From Buxus sempervirens (Eukaryota; Streptophyta; Magnoliopsida; Buxales; Buxaceae), in the NCBI GenBank assembly GCA_947561395.2, contig OX387189.1, forward strand, positions 23,436,329 to 23,500,328: 64,000 bases of DNA, in the 5' to 3' direction. Below are positions 29,413 through 41,382 of this stretch, piece by piece. Under the pieces are notes generated by a model. It saw only the letters and a program-made list of their open reading frames with translations. It did no database searches and had not been told where the DNA came from. The translations under genes were made by a program, and so were the position numbers. Numbering within the stretch: position 1 is the first letter of the stretch; each line of letters begins with the position of its first letter.

Positions 29413-32400
29413 TGTAACGCCCCGAACCCGGGTCAGTGCAAACCGGCACCCAACCCGAACCCGATTCGCTACTGTAACAACCCAAGTCCGGTTCAACAAC
29501 CAAACTCAAGGCGTTACCACGAAGCTGGGGTCAGATACAAACTAAGATTCACATTAATTTTAAACTTATTAATTACATCAGAGTTCTGGTGGCCAATAAA
29601 AAAAACAATTCTTTAATCAGTATATCCAATTCATTTTACAATCACATTTATCTAGTCAACATGTGAACATTTATATCGATTACAATTCTACCCATCAAAT
29701 AAAACCCCATCTTCGCGATCTCTCCAAGAAACCTGAAAAATAGGGGAAAACAAATTGAGATTTACATCTCAGCAAGTAGCAGGTGCATGCAATTTGAAAC
29801 AGTCCAATGTAAGTAAATAGTCATGAGGTATTCGATTAATCAACGATAAGACGAGAAATCCAAGTTATCCATGGCAATTCCAAATAAAGCGATAAAACAG
29901 ATGATCATGTACAAATACCAGTAATTGGATGTTAACGGGGTAAAACCGACAAAAGGGATAAAACACGTGTCATTGCAAGACTCACAAAGATGACAAATAT
30001 TTGAGATGACACTCAACTAATTGCTATACCACCATGCGGCTTAGGGGCAGTGCTACTTAATTGTAAAATCCCAAATTTTTAATGAAATTAAAAATTATTA
30101 GTTTGGTAATTAATTTAAGGCTAATTAAAATTTCATAGAGGAAGGAGATCAAGGAGTTAAACCGGGGACTCTTGGTCGAACCGGATGGGATAACTATAAA
30201 TAAATAGATATGAGAAATTGCTGGAAATTATTGTTGAAGTGTCAAGCAAGGGTAATTTGGGAACTTTGGAAAATTCGGTTTATATGAATTAAGGGTAAGT
30301 GGTGTTATATTTTAGTTACAATATTAAATAAATATTATGAGAAAAATTTAGAGCTGGAAACAAATAATAATATAAGTGTGTTGTTGGTTAGGATTGTAAA
30401 TCAAATAACCAAGCGTCGATAGGCTATTGGTGTAGGCAATTGGTGGAGTGGAGTTGCACCGGATCTTGAAGAAGTTGAAGAGTTAGGTTGCTGGAGAGTT
30501 AGACCTTTGGGTTTCTAAAGGTTGCTGGAGAGTTAGATTTAGACCCTTGGGATTCTAAAAACCGTTGGAGCATTAAACTAAAAGTCTTGACTCTTGGAGT
30601 TCTAGATACTAGGGAAAGGTCTATTGAAATTATTGCTGCTGGAGAAAGGACTCTTGGAGTCCTTGTTGCTGGAGAGAAGAGGAGCAGCATAAGGGGGAGA
30701 ACCAGAATTCATTTGAAGTCTTTTGGAAGAATTTTCTGTAGCAAAACTCAAGTGGTAGAGTGCTCCAGACGTCCAGATCAGATTTTGAAGGGGTTTTGAC
30801 CATGGTGAATAATTGAGTTCATTGCTGGGTTATTGAAGTTGGGAGGCCAGCAAATATAAGGCAAGTAGCCCTTTCAATTGTCATGATTTTCGTGTGTTTT
30901 GTGGACATCCTGAAATTTAGTTTTGAATTGAACGAAATTGATAGAAACTGTTAAAACCAAGATTCTGCAGAAAATTTCAGAAAGATGGAATTTTTAGACT
31001 GATTTAGAGATATATTTAGGTTTCGGTTTCTAAATGAAAGTTGTTCCATTATTTCTCTATTTTCACTGAAAAATATATTCTGGGATAAAAACCTATGATT
31101 TAGTAATGTTAATTGAATTATTACAGCTGTTGGTCTGTACAGGATTTTGAATTAAAGTAGATTTTGAAAACTAATAATTAATTAACCAAGAGGAATTTTC
31201 CAAAACTGCTATAGGTTATTTTAGTGTATTGAGTTAGAAATCTAACAAACCAGATTTCATGTTATTTTGTTAAGAAATGAATGAGTTATGGGGATTTGTT
31301 TCTCACTAGGTCAGAAAACATAGAATTGATATAGTTATGATTAAAATTCAATAGAAAATAAATATATTATAATTTATGATGGATTTAGGTTTGTTTTATA
31401 TTCTGAAAATTTCCAGATTAATAAGAGGGTAGATTTTAAGGTATTTTTACATCCTGGAGAGTTTAAGTTTAGAGGTTCTTGAAATGTTTGTTTTGGGCTA
31501 AACTAGAGAGTATATTTCGTATAAATTGTTTGAGCAATTCAATTAAATCCAAACCTGTGCAAAAACACTATTTAGAGGATTAGAATTATGCTAGAACTTA
31601 ACCTTATAAAGTGGTCAAATTTCACGAGTCCCGCCTTATTATGTGGTTTGATATTGTTTTGCCGAATTAGTCGGATTAATCGATTTATTCGTGGTTAGTC
31701 GTTGAGTATGTTTTAATCGTGCATGTTTTAGAAATTAAATTAAATATGTTTTGTAGAACCCCAGTTTTGAGTAGAAAAAAAAATATGGAGATTGTATATA
31801 TATAAAATAATATTGATAATAGAAATAATAGTAGATAAAATAATATATATATACATAAATATGGACACCTGGATTTATTGATAGGTTTAATCAAAATTTA
31901 TTTATTGCTGGAGATCGTGGTCATTAGTTGGCAAAGAAAATGAGGTGGAATATTATTACGTAATTAGTTTCGAACTTAAAAATATTGTAGTAAATAGGGA
32001 ATTAGCAAATAAGTAATCCGGGTAAACTCAAGTGAATGAGGGGTAGATAAGGAACCCCGAGGGTTAATTGAACACCAGAGGGGAAATTAGGTTTTTGGTT
32101 TCTAAAGCTCGTATCGTATTTTTGTAACTGAAGACGTTTGGTGTTTTGCGGCTACTGGTGTGGCGATTAGGGTTTCACTGGGAAGAGACGAGAACCGCGA
32201 GAGCTACGACCGGATTAGTGGAGTCGGAGATACAGATTTGAGTGGGTTATTCCTCTCGCGAACAGGGGATCAGTTCGGCTACCTTCGCATCCACGCACGC
32301 GGTTGGAGTCGGTGATCGGCCGTGGTTTGGAATAACCTTCTTCTGGGATATAAGCGTATAAGTGTGAGTAGCATTGATTTACAACTGAGGTTTAAGTTTA

Positions 32401-32639
32401 GTCGTGAATGTATTTCGATTGCATGGTTGTATTCTGAGTTTTCTGAGTTTTCTGGAATAGCATGAGTCCGAGCATGAGAGTGAATTTCAACTTGAAATGA
32501 AATGTGTTTAGATTAAATCCAAAACTGGTTGGGAAGTATTCTGGGGATATTAGGAGTCTATTGGAACAATTACAGACCGAAACAGATCGGCCAGACATAG
32601 AGATCTCGAAATAACAGAGAGTCGAAAATCGCAGTGGGT

Positions 32640-32835
32640 ATCCGCTGAGCTGGCGCCCACTCGCGCTCACTTAGGAAGTAGGCGCCCCGTTGAAGTCTCA
32701 TTATCCACCGAGCTGGCGCCCACTTGGCGCTCAGCTCGCACTCACTAAATAGCATGCGCGAACCTCGCGCGAAACCGGCGCCCATCTCGCGCCCATTTCC
32801 CGCTCAGCTCGCGCTCACTTAGCGTCGAGTGAGCG
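32640..32835. promoter_or_regulatory. GC-rich palindrome block in the family C LTR
   Basis: About 200 bases with repeated GAGCTGGCGCCCACT, GCGCTCA, CTCGCGCCCA and TGAGCGC. GGCGCC and GAGCGC/GCGCTC are self-paired, so many overlapping hairpins are possible. A related phrase (TTGGCGCCCAGCTCAAGGTGAGCGC) occurs at 19659-19684 in the degraded minus-strand LTR. It stands out from AT-rich surroundings. Confidence 0.5.
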
Positions 32836-33293
32836 CAATTTAACTTGCCGAAATTGATTCTTGACTGAACCAAGGGGGATTTCATGTCTTGAGGTTTATA
32901 CCACTTAACCAATCACTTGTTTGGGAACCTTGGAACCTGCATTACCTATTAAATTCCTAGAGGAAAATCTAGTGGCAAATTTTTAAAGACTTCTAAGGTT
33001 GAGTTTAGGTTATTTGTATGTGTTGTGCTGGATACCAAAACAATGGGAGTTCCTAATTAGTTTTCCCTTAAATTTATACACTGTTTTGATTGAGAAATTA
33101 TTAACTTCTGGTTTCACTTGTTTGGAAATTTCTGAATGTATTGTAAGGTTTTTCTTGGTATGAATAACTGTGTTTTGTATTCAAATGGCATGTGTTGCGG
33201 AAATGAGAAAATACTGAAAGTATTTGAGATACTGTTTGGTCCAGAGGGACAGGTGATGAACTGTGATGAGTTATACATGATGTGGAATGAATG

Positions 33294-34956
33294 TGTAGAC
33301 ACCCCAAATTGCACTAAAAATGAGAAAATAATTGAAAATATTAATTGGGATTTGAAACAGGTCAAAAAAGTGTAAAATCTGGCCAAATTGTTCATGACCG
33401 TATTTTGTTTACGGACTGGTCATACCTGCAGTTGATATACGGTCACGGCGTGCCCGTATTAATAATACGGGCAGGGCGCGACCGTAATACATATACGGTC
33501 ACGGGGGTCTTTGTGCGAATTTTACCTTTTTGATTTTTGAGCCTTATCTGCACCCAAATATCTCTCTTGGATAAGCGAATTCTCTTATTTATCTGTTCGA
33601 ATTATCTCATTTATCCTTGTGGATAAAGGATTGGCATGATCTTGTGTTTAACTCAAACTGAAACTCTATCTTGCCAAACCTTGGACCAACCATACCCCTG
33701 TGTTTGCCTATAAATAGAGGGTCTCTCCTCTAGCTAAGGGCCACGAAATTTTGAAGAATCAAAAGCTCCAAGAGAAGGAAAGGAATCCCTGCTGCTCTGC
33801 CTGCTCAATCCAGGTAAGTCCCCTATCCTTTTTTATTTTCTGTCTTCAATTTTAGAAGTAATAGGATCATCTCTATTGCTGTAGAATAAGGCCATATCTG
33901 TTTTTGTATTCCTAAACTTGTCTCCAAGTACCTCAAGGGTCTCTCTAGCCGTAAAACGTGAAGAGAGAACTAGGGGAAAAGAGAACAGGTGGATCCGTAG
34001 GGTAGACCCCCATGTGCTCTAATCTGTGAGATGTGGTTGTTTTAAATATCTTGATCATGTTTTAATGCTTTTTATGATATATCTGAATGAATAACATGAA
34101 TCTATGATGTTTATAGCATAAGATCCCCACTTTTTGATAAAATTTGGATTTTCCACATATTTGCACCTACAGCACTGTTTTCGTGATTTTTGCGATTTTA
34201 GGCTAGGATCTTGGATTTATCATGATCAATATGGTAGATCTGAATCCAGAAGCCTGAAAATAACTTCTAGGGTTTCATGAGATGGTTTTTAAATTGTTTT
34301 TCATTATTGAGATAAGACCCTACGGTCTAAATTCTCCCCTTTTGGTGTTCTTCATCAACGTGGGTATTTTTGGTTTTGATTTTCAGATTTAATGTGAAAT
34401 TTGGGCTTTATCTATGTCCTGGAATATTCAAGTTTAATTTTGAAATATTTTATAAAAATCATATTTTTCTAGATTTCTAGAATTTTGACTTGAAGCCAGA
34501 TTTTTGGATTTTTCACTTTAAATTGATTTTATTTGATTTTATCTCAATTTTGTTTTGATCATGAAACCCTAGGAATTGTATGATCATGTTTGAAAGTTCT
34601 AGATCAATCAGACTATTCATATGAAAAAACCATACAATTGTCTTCTTTTTGTGATTTTGTGTGATTTTTATAGCAAGCTTTTTCCTTTATTTTAAACATG
34701 AACAATACCTGGCAACCACCTTGTGTGGATGAATAGGGGTGCCTAACACCTTCCCCTGTTCATAACCTAATCCCCTTACCCATCTCTGGTTGTTTTTTTT
34801 ATGAGGGATATTTTTACCCTAAAAATTGCCTTTTGTGCTTATTTAATATTTTGGTGTCCATTCACACCTAAATTGAATGGTGGCGACTCTTTGTTTTATA
34901 TAATCCCGTGTGATGATTGAGGAAATCATTGGATTGATTTTTTCCCATGTCTCACA
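33294..34956 (+). repeat. 5' LTR of element 2 (family A)
   Basis: TGTAGACACC...TGTCTCACA, 1663 bp. TATAAATA at 33709-33716. U3 holds a nested palindrome at 33438-33486. The same sequence occurs as 3' LTR 9262 bases to the right, with identical length and the same 62-codon chance frame. It lacks the internal 148-bp duplication of the element 1 LTR. Confidence 0.95.
33438..33486 (+). promoter_or_regulatory. Nested palindrome in U3 of LTR family A
   Basis: The inner arms TGCCCGTATTA and TAATACGGGCA (33451-33473) pair perfectly around one base. The outer arms TACGGTC (33438-33444) and GACCGTA (33480-33486) pair as well. The copy in the 3' LTR is at 42700-42748. It lies about 220 bases upstream of the TATA box. 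Confidence 0.7.
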
Positions 34957-34958
34957 AC

Positions 34959-34977
34959 TGGCGACTCTGCTGGGGAC
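34959..34977 (+). other. Primer binding site of element 2, tRNA-Arg type
   Basis: TGGCGACTCTGCTGGGGAC starts two bases after the 5' LTR. It is complementary to the 3' end of plant tRNA-Arg (ACG) as I remember it, with one mismatch. A tRNA-Arg primer is known for Ogre elements. Confidence 0.75.
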
Positions 34978-36189
34978 TTGTGGATTTGAGCCTTTTTGGT
35001 GTTTTTGTTCATGTTTTTGATATTTTTGGATTTGCTTGCTATTTTGTGTTCTTAAGCTTGTTGAGTATATTTTAAATCTGAATTATTGCTTAGGAATTAA
35101 TGGGGGTAGAAACATGCTTAACTTTGATTTATAGGATTGTTTCTACAAACATGCGTAGGGGAGGTCCGTTTGGTTGAACCATGCTTATTTCTTGCTATAT
35201 TTTTATGATAGCATGTTTTAATTTTCAGCATGATCTCCATGATGATTTTGGGTGTATAACATGATCATATGTTTCCATGATAGATGATTTTTATGAGCAT
35301 GTTGTTTTGGGTGCTATAGGATTGCCTTATTTACTTGTTTATTTTAAATATGCTTTCCTATTATGCCTTGGTTTGTTTATGCATGGCTGCGAAAAGAGTG
35401 GCAAGGGTTTGGGACGTTGTGAATGCACCCTATTTTTTACAATGCACTGTGCACCTTTTATTTTTTACACAGCCTACCCTTAACCTATAGGAAGTTGAAC
35501 CCGAATGTGTGTAGCTTGGCGCAACGAGGTCGATACTTCGGAAAGCGAAAGTGAAAACATTCACCTTAAAACTTTGAGCTAATGATGTGATGATAATGTG
35601 GATCTGGGATTCTGGTCATCACTAGGCTTGAGTACTAAGTTGCCATTAAGCCAAAACCCAAAACCCCTACGCTTGAAGGTGGAGTTACACGTTTTCGGCT
35701 AAATTACACAATTACATGGGAATATGGGGTTGTATGATTGTGGGAAGGCCGTGTGCATGGCTTACAAACCAGGGCATAATGCGGATGCCATATTGAAGGT
35801 AAACAAGGTAACAAGGTAATCCTATTGATCTGCATTATTTTCATGTCATAGGGGTGTCATGGTACCCATTGGTTCGGGATAAAATTGGTCCCAAAATTTA
35901 CATGTTTTAAAATTGGTGCAGCCCATAGGAAGAGTCTCTAACTCTGTTTAGAATCAATCCTACCCTATGTTCATACAAGAGGCAACAAAAGGGTACCAAA
36001 TTCTTGAGTATGGTGTCAATTTGGAGGGTGCATGTGCCTTCCTAAGCATGTGTTTTAGCAAAAAGGCCAAGGTCCACTTTGGGACAGTTTAGAAGCTCTG
36101 CAATGGGTGAACCGTACGTTTGGATGAACAATGAAAGTGATCAGACCATGTAAAAACTGGAAAAACATAACAAGGTTCCGTAAAACCGC
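34978..36189 (+). other. Leader of element 2, first part
   Basis: No coding frame of note. This is the untranslated leader after the PBS, expected to hold packaging and dimerisation signals. I see no strong repeats here. Confidence 0.4.
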
Positions 36190-36312
36190 ATTTAGTACAC
36201 GGGCTGGGCTTGCCCGTATTAGTTATACGGGCTAGGCTCGCCCGTGTTTTCCATACGGTCACGGCTTGCTCGTAATTTGAATACGGGCAGGGCTGGACCG
36301 TACTGTGTATAC
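36190..36312 (+). promoter_or_regulatory. ACGGGC/GCCCGT palindrome cluster in the leader of element 2
   Basis: ACGGGCTGGGCTTGCCCGT, ACGGGCTAGGCTCGCCCGT, ACGGTCACGGCTTGCTCGT and ACGGGCAGGGCTGGACCGT follow one another. Each is an imperfect inverted repeat of 6-7 bp around 5-7 bases. It is the same module as in the U3 of this family, here lying 1.2 kb inside the element and just before the hairpin array. Confidence 0.6.
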
Positions 36313-36477
36313 GGTTTTCTCGGAATATTCAACTTTAATCAGTTTTTTCCACTAAAATCTTCCTTTAACCCTTAAATAATGATAAAGGGAAACAAGTTTG
36401 AATAAAATGCTTCAAAGAAAAAACAAACAAACAAAATAATTAAAAGAAAAAAATGTGAGAGAAAGGTTCCTTGGGCT

Positions 36478-37397
36478 TCTGAAAGCCTTTGAATTTCAGA
36501 CTTTTTCTCAAAAAAAACTCTTTGGGCCTCTGAAAGCCTTTGAATTTCAGACTTTTCCTCAAAAATCCTTTGGGCCTCTGAAAGCCTTTGAATTTCAGAC
36601 TTTTCCTCAAAAAACTCTTTGGGCCTCTGAAAGCCTTTGAATTTCAGACTTTTTCTCAAAAATCTTTTGGGCCTCTGAAAGCCTTTGAATTTCAGACTTT
36701 TTTCAAAAATATCCCTGGGCCTCTGAAAGCCTTTGAATTTCAGATCCTTTTTCCTTTTCGAGACCTGTTGGAAGCCCTAGAATATTCCAACAAACCTTTT
36801 TGGGCCGTCTAAAAGCCTCTGAATTTTAGACAAATCATTTCTTTGGGCCATCTAAAAGCCTCTGAATTTTAGATACAACCTTTTTGGGTGATTTGAAAGC
36901 CTTTGAATTTCAAACATCAACCTTTTTGGGCCGTCTAAAAGCCTCTGAATTTTAGACAAATCATTCCTTTGGGCCGTCTAAAAGCCTCTGAATTTTAGAC
37001 AAATCATTTCTTTGGGCCATCTAAAAGCCTCTGAATTTTAGACATAACTCCTTTGGGCCGTCTAAAAGCCTCTGAATTTTAGACAAATCATTTCTTTGGG
37101 CCGTCTAAAAGCCTCTGAATTTTAGACAAATCATTTTTTTGGGCCGTCTAAAAGCCTCTGAATTTTTGACAATTGATTTCTTTGGGCCGTCTATAAGCCT
37201 CTGAATTATAGACACATATCCTTTGGGCCTCTGAAAGCCTTTGAATTTCAGACATTTTTCAAAAATATCCTTGGGCCTCTGAAAGCCTTTGAATTTCAGA
37301 CTTTTTCCAAAAACACCCCTGGGCCTCTGAAAGCCTTTGAATTTCAGATCCTTTTCTCTTTTTGTAGGACCCGTTGGAAGCCTTAGAATATTCCAAC
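36478..37397 (+). repeat. Array of 21 hairpins with constant loop and covarying stems in the gag leader
   Basis: Hairpins start at 36478, 36529, 36577, 36626, 36674, 36722, 36767, 36807, 36850, 36892, 36933, 36976, 37019, 37060, 37103, 37146, 37189, 37230, 37278, 37326 and 37373, spaced about 40-51 bases. Each has arms of 7-8 bases around a loop GCCTTTGAA or GCCTCTGAA (GCC(C/T)TAGAA in the GTTGGAA type) and is usually preceded by TTTGGGCC. Arms come in matching sets: TCTGAAA/TTTCAGA, GTCTAAAA/TTTTAGAC, ATCTAAAA/TTTTAGAT, TTTGAAA/TTTCAAA, GTCTATAA/TTATAGAC and GTTGGAA/TTCCAAC. Changes in one arm are matched in the other. The array ends 185 bases before the gag ATG. Confidence 0.93.
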
Positions 37398-37582
37398 AAT
37401 TCTAAAAAAAAGAAGCAAATAAAGAAAGAAACAAATCCAAACTCGTGTTCACCCAGCTTGCACATAGGCATACATAGGCATGTGAATGAGATTAAATTGG
37501 CACTGATATTTTCACTTTATTTTTCCAGGTACCAAATACACTCGCAATCATATCTCTTGTAACCAGATCAAGAGCTCGCGCC

Positions 37583-39268
37583 ATGAATCCCATTGAGAAT
37601 GAAGCTGATGCTCCTCACCCAGATTTAGCCCTGCTTCAGGAGCAGGTGGCAGGACTAGCCCGAATGCTAGAGAACATACTATCAGTGCAGGCCGAACAAG
37701 TCGAAGCCCAGAACCAAGCCTCCACTTCCAACCAAGCACCTCCACCTCAAATCAATATTCCACCTCCGGTTCAACCTATTCCTGAACCCACCCCGGAACC
37801 TATACTGATCAGGGAGGAGATGGTTGAGTCTGAGAAAGAGAATGAAAAAGAAAAGATGAGGGATGAAATAGAAAGAAAATTCATGCACAGGCTGGAGATG
37901 ATCCAGGATGAAATGAGGGAGGTGAAAGGGATACGTAACTTTGGGGGCACCAATTTTGAAGATTTGTGTCTATACCCCGATGTATGTCTGCCGGCCAAGT
38001 TTAAATGCCCAGATTTTGAAAAATATGATGGCACTGGCTGCCCAATGAGCCATTTGAAGTTATACTGCGGGGCTTTATGCCAGTTTGGCCGGGATGACGG
38101 CATACTAATTCAACTATTCCAGAGGAGTTTAACTGGAGCTGCTTTGAGGTGGTTTACCACTTTGGATCATGGGAAAATAAGAAGGTGGAAGGATTTAGCA
38201 GATTCCTTTTTGGCACAATACAAGTTTAACTCGGAGATCGTGCCAGACCGGTATGACATGATGAGGATGACAAAGAGAAATGATGAGACCATAAGGCAAT
38301 ATGCTCAAAGGTGGAGGGAGTTGGCTGCTCAAGTCAAGCCACCCGTGGGAGAACCAGAAATGATTTCAACTTTCATCATGACCTTGGGGCAACCATTTTA
38401 TAGTCACTTGGTGGGTCAAACTACCACCAACTTTGCTGCCCTAGTGCAAGTGGCAGATAGAATTGCAGATGGGATCAAGTCTGGGAAAATAGCTGATTAC
38501 TCTGCAGTGTTGAGCCAGGAAGCTTCCACTACTTTCTCTACACAGAAAAATGAGAATGGTAATGGAAGAATAAAGAATGAAGAAAGGAGAGAAGCAGAAG
38601 TGAATATGGTACAACTTCCGAGGGAACCCTTTCAAATCAATGTCCATCCACCTCCTATCAAGCCAACCCATCAAGTTCCTTTGCTGCCTATCCAAATTAA
38701 TGTCCCTTCTGCACAGCCTGTGAAGGAGGAAATAGAAGTAAGGAAGAGAAGGGAATTTTCTAAACTGCCTATGAGACCATCTGAGCTTTTGCCTACTTTA
38801 CTTCAAAAGGGTTATGTGACTTTGAGGTTGCCAAATCCTCATGCAAACAAGGGGAAGAATTATGATTCATCTGCAATCTGTGATTATCATATGAGCACTC
38901 CAGGGCATACCACATATCGTTGCTTGGCCCTAAAGCATGCAATCCAGGATTTGTTGGATAATAACTCCTTATCATTCAATTTAGTCACTCTCATCCCACC
39001 TATTGATAACAATAGGGCAGGCAGCTCAAATGCAATAGGGGCAATTTTCTCTGGAAAAAAAAGATTTGACCCTTCTCAGCTTATCGCTCCTATTGGTCCA
39101 ACAGTCGGGGTTTATCTTGAAAGAAATGCTCCTGGTTATGAGCAGGAAGGCTTGCCTTACTCAGAAGGAGAAAGAAAGTATCTGAAAAAGGAAGAAAAGT
39201 CAATTTTTGCCTTTGAGAACAGGGGCAGTTTTCGAACTCCCATGTTCTCTGAAAAGAAACCTGCATAA
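37583..39268 (+). CDS. gag: Gag of element 2
   Basis: A 561-codon frame without stops. Residues 1-110 are acidic, Pro/Glu-rich and partly coiled coil. The retrotransposon Gag core at about 130-300 has CLYPDVCLPAKFKCPDFEKY, LRWFTTLDHG, FLAQYKFNS, YAQRWRELA and FIMTLGQPFY, all typical of Tat/Ogre Gag. A zinc-knuckle-like CDYHMSTPGHTTYRC followed by LKHAIQDLLD lies at about 431-456. The protein should form the particle and package the RNA. The frame ends SEKKPA-stop where the PR-RT linker of element 1 ends, so protease sequence has been lost. The ATG at 37583 follows a splice-acceptor-like TTTTTCCAG at 37521-37529. Confidence 0.92.
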   Translation: MNPIENEADAPHPDLALLQEQVAGLARMLENILSVQAEQVEAQNQASTSNQAPPPQINIPPPVQPIPEPTPEPILIREEMVESEKENEKEKMRDEIERKFMHRLEMIQDEMREVKGIRNFGGTNFEDLCLYPDVCLPAKFKCPDFEKYDGTGCPMSHLKLYCGALCQFGRDDGILIQLFQRSLTGAALRWFTTLDHGKIRRWKDLADSFLAQYKFNSEIVPDRYDMMRMTKRNDETIRQYAQRWRELAAQVKPPVGEPEMISTFIMTLGQPFYSHLVGQTTTNFAALVQVADRIADGIKSGKIADYSAVLSQEASTTFSTQKNENGNGRIKNEERREAEVNMVQLPREPFQINVHPPPIKPTHQVPLLPIQINVPSAQPVKEEIEVRKRREFSKLPMRPSELLPTLLQKGYVTLRLPNPHANKGKNYDSSAICDYHMSTPGHTTYRCLALKHAIQDLLDNNSLSFNLVTLIPPIDNNRAGSSNAIGAIFSGKKRFDPSQLIAPIGPTVGVYLERNAPGYEQEGLPYSEGERKYLKKEEKSIFAFENRGSFRTPMFSEKKPA

Positions 39269-41350
39269 GAAGAATGCACATTTCCTGAGGATCCTAAGGA
39301 GCCTTGTTCTCAGGAAGTGATTTCAATAAAGGCTCTTCAAAAAAAAAAAGATTTTCCCTTTAACATTTTTCTAAAAAAAAAAAAAAAAGTTTTCAGCAAG
39401 GTCCTTTTACTTATGAATCATATTTCCTATTGAATTTTATTAAGTTGAATATGACTTCGACATTGGGCTCAATTTTGAGACCAAAATCAAAGAAAAAGAC
39501 ATTTTATACAAAAATTCAAATCTTTTAAATGTCATGAGAAGAATATTTTGCAAAATTATGAAGTGACCAATTTTATGGCCTTTGGAACCAAAGATGACCC
39601 ACAGTCTTCAACAGAAAAGATAGAAGAAGATTTGAAGTTTCTTCATTAGAATACAGAAATAATCGCACCACTTGCTGATTCGTTCAAAGGAAAGTTGATA
39701 ATATTGTTTGAAGAAATTTTAGGGCTTTGCATTTGAAAATATGGGAGAAGATTTGACATTTTCATTGGAAATGGAATTGGGCATCATTTGATGGAAAGAA
39801 TCCAAATTCAAAAGATTGATCAAAAGGTGAAGAGCTTGTTCATAACAGAGGTTCTATTTGAAGATGCTTTTATCTTGACAGAAGGTGATTAAGAAGAAAA
39901 AAAAAGAGAAGAAAAAATCCTGAGCCAGTCATGTAGTACAACTTTACCAAGTCTAAAAATTCAATTTTTCTTAAAATGATAAGAGGCCTTTCTTTCTTAT
40001 ATCCCCAAAAATTTTAAAATCCCTAGTTAAACCCTTTGAGCTTGATACATTTTTCCAAGTAACCTAAACTGAGAATTGTAACCCCACACTGGGGCAAATT
40101 TATTAAGGCATAAAAAAGGGAATGAAGGGACAATTATTGAAGTTCAAAAGGGATTTTGAATATGTTTTCAGAAAATGGGGCAAAGAAATGAGAAAAAAAA
40201 AGAAGAAAAAGAAAGAAAAAAAAGAAAAAAAAAAGATAATCAAATGCTATTTGGAGAATGTCTTCAAAATTGTGAAGAAAAGAATGGAAAAAAAAGAAGT
40301 TCAATACTGGAGAATAAGTTTCAAATGAAGAAATCAAATTGAGGGAAGAAATTCATTACTGGGGCAATTTTATATTCATTCCAAGGGAAGAAATGCCTTA
40401 AAAATTACAATTTCAGTTAACCCATTTGATCATATGATATTTGAGCCTTTTATTCCTTTTCTTTCTAAACAAACACCAAGCCTTCGTTTCGTCCCATTCA
40501 TAAGTCCTCTTTGATTAAGAAATTTTGAATTAAGGCAGCTTTGACTATATAGTTGCTGGTGATGAAGGATAAAAAAAAAAAGGGAGAAAAGAAAAAGAAA
40601 ACGGAAAAAAAAATGGAAGGAAATGTAGTGAAAACCCGGGAGGGCGCTACATGGCAAATAATCAGCTATCTACAAGAAGGAAATCGTCAGAGAGGAAAGT
40701 CCAAAATTGGCATAGATCCAGATGAAGTCCTCATGTTGGTGGTTATTTTAAGATACAGTCACTCTTCAAGTGATTGAGGAAAATTCTCTTTTCAAGACTG
40801 AAGCAACATAATCAGAACTATGATATGAATCATCCATGAACAAGTTGATGGCCATCAAAATTGCCATTAGGAAATTGTTACTGAAGTTGAAGTCATAAAT
40901 TCTCATACCATGGATGCAATGGAGAAACAATTGTTCTTCAATTGGATGAAGGAATATGTCTTTCTAGACTGGGGCAAAATAGTCAGATTGAAAGAGTTGT
41001 CATATCAGGAGCATTAATTGACAAGCCGATGGTCATGGGAATGATTCTAAAGGTTCCAAAGGTTGATTTTGGTGTTTCTGCATTTTCTGAAATAATCTTC
41101 TCATTATTCAACTTGATTTTAATTCTTTTGGACTATATGCTAATAAGTGATTGGATCATTTTTTTTTAAAAAAAAATATAAAAACACAAAAAAGCAAAAA
41201 AATATATTTTTGGCCTATGATGAGAATCTATATCTTTTCATAAAACATTGGTTTTGCAAGCATTAGAGAATTCTGAGGCCACTAGTATAAAACCTATTTT
41301 CTTATGTTTGCATTTGCATTCTTCTATTAGGGTTTCTTTTTGGCAAAGGT

Positions 41351-41382
<32 letters not shown>

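Noticed and set aside
30499..30690. Third possible hairpin array (CTTGGA loops with paired ends such as AAGGACTC/GAGTCCTT)
   Set aside because: Only one unit pairs perfectly; the others are weak, so evidence is not strong enough.
33345..33533. 62-codon frame, identical at 42607-42795
   Set aside because: Lies in both LTRs across the palindromes and upstream of the TATA box; identity only reflects LTR identity.
36372..36812. Open frames on both strands within the hairpin array
   Set aside because: Repeated residues simply mirror the hairpin units; frames run across the array in both directions and have no independent start context.
36478..37397. CRISPR-like array
   Set aside because: Regular repeats with short spacers, but the spacers are near-identical, the setting is a plant retrotransposon leader and no cas genes exist.
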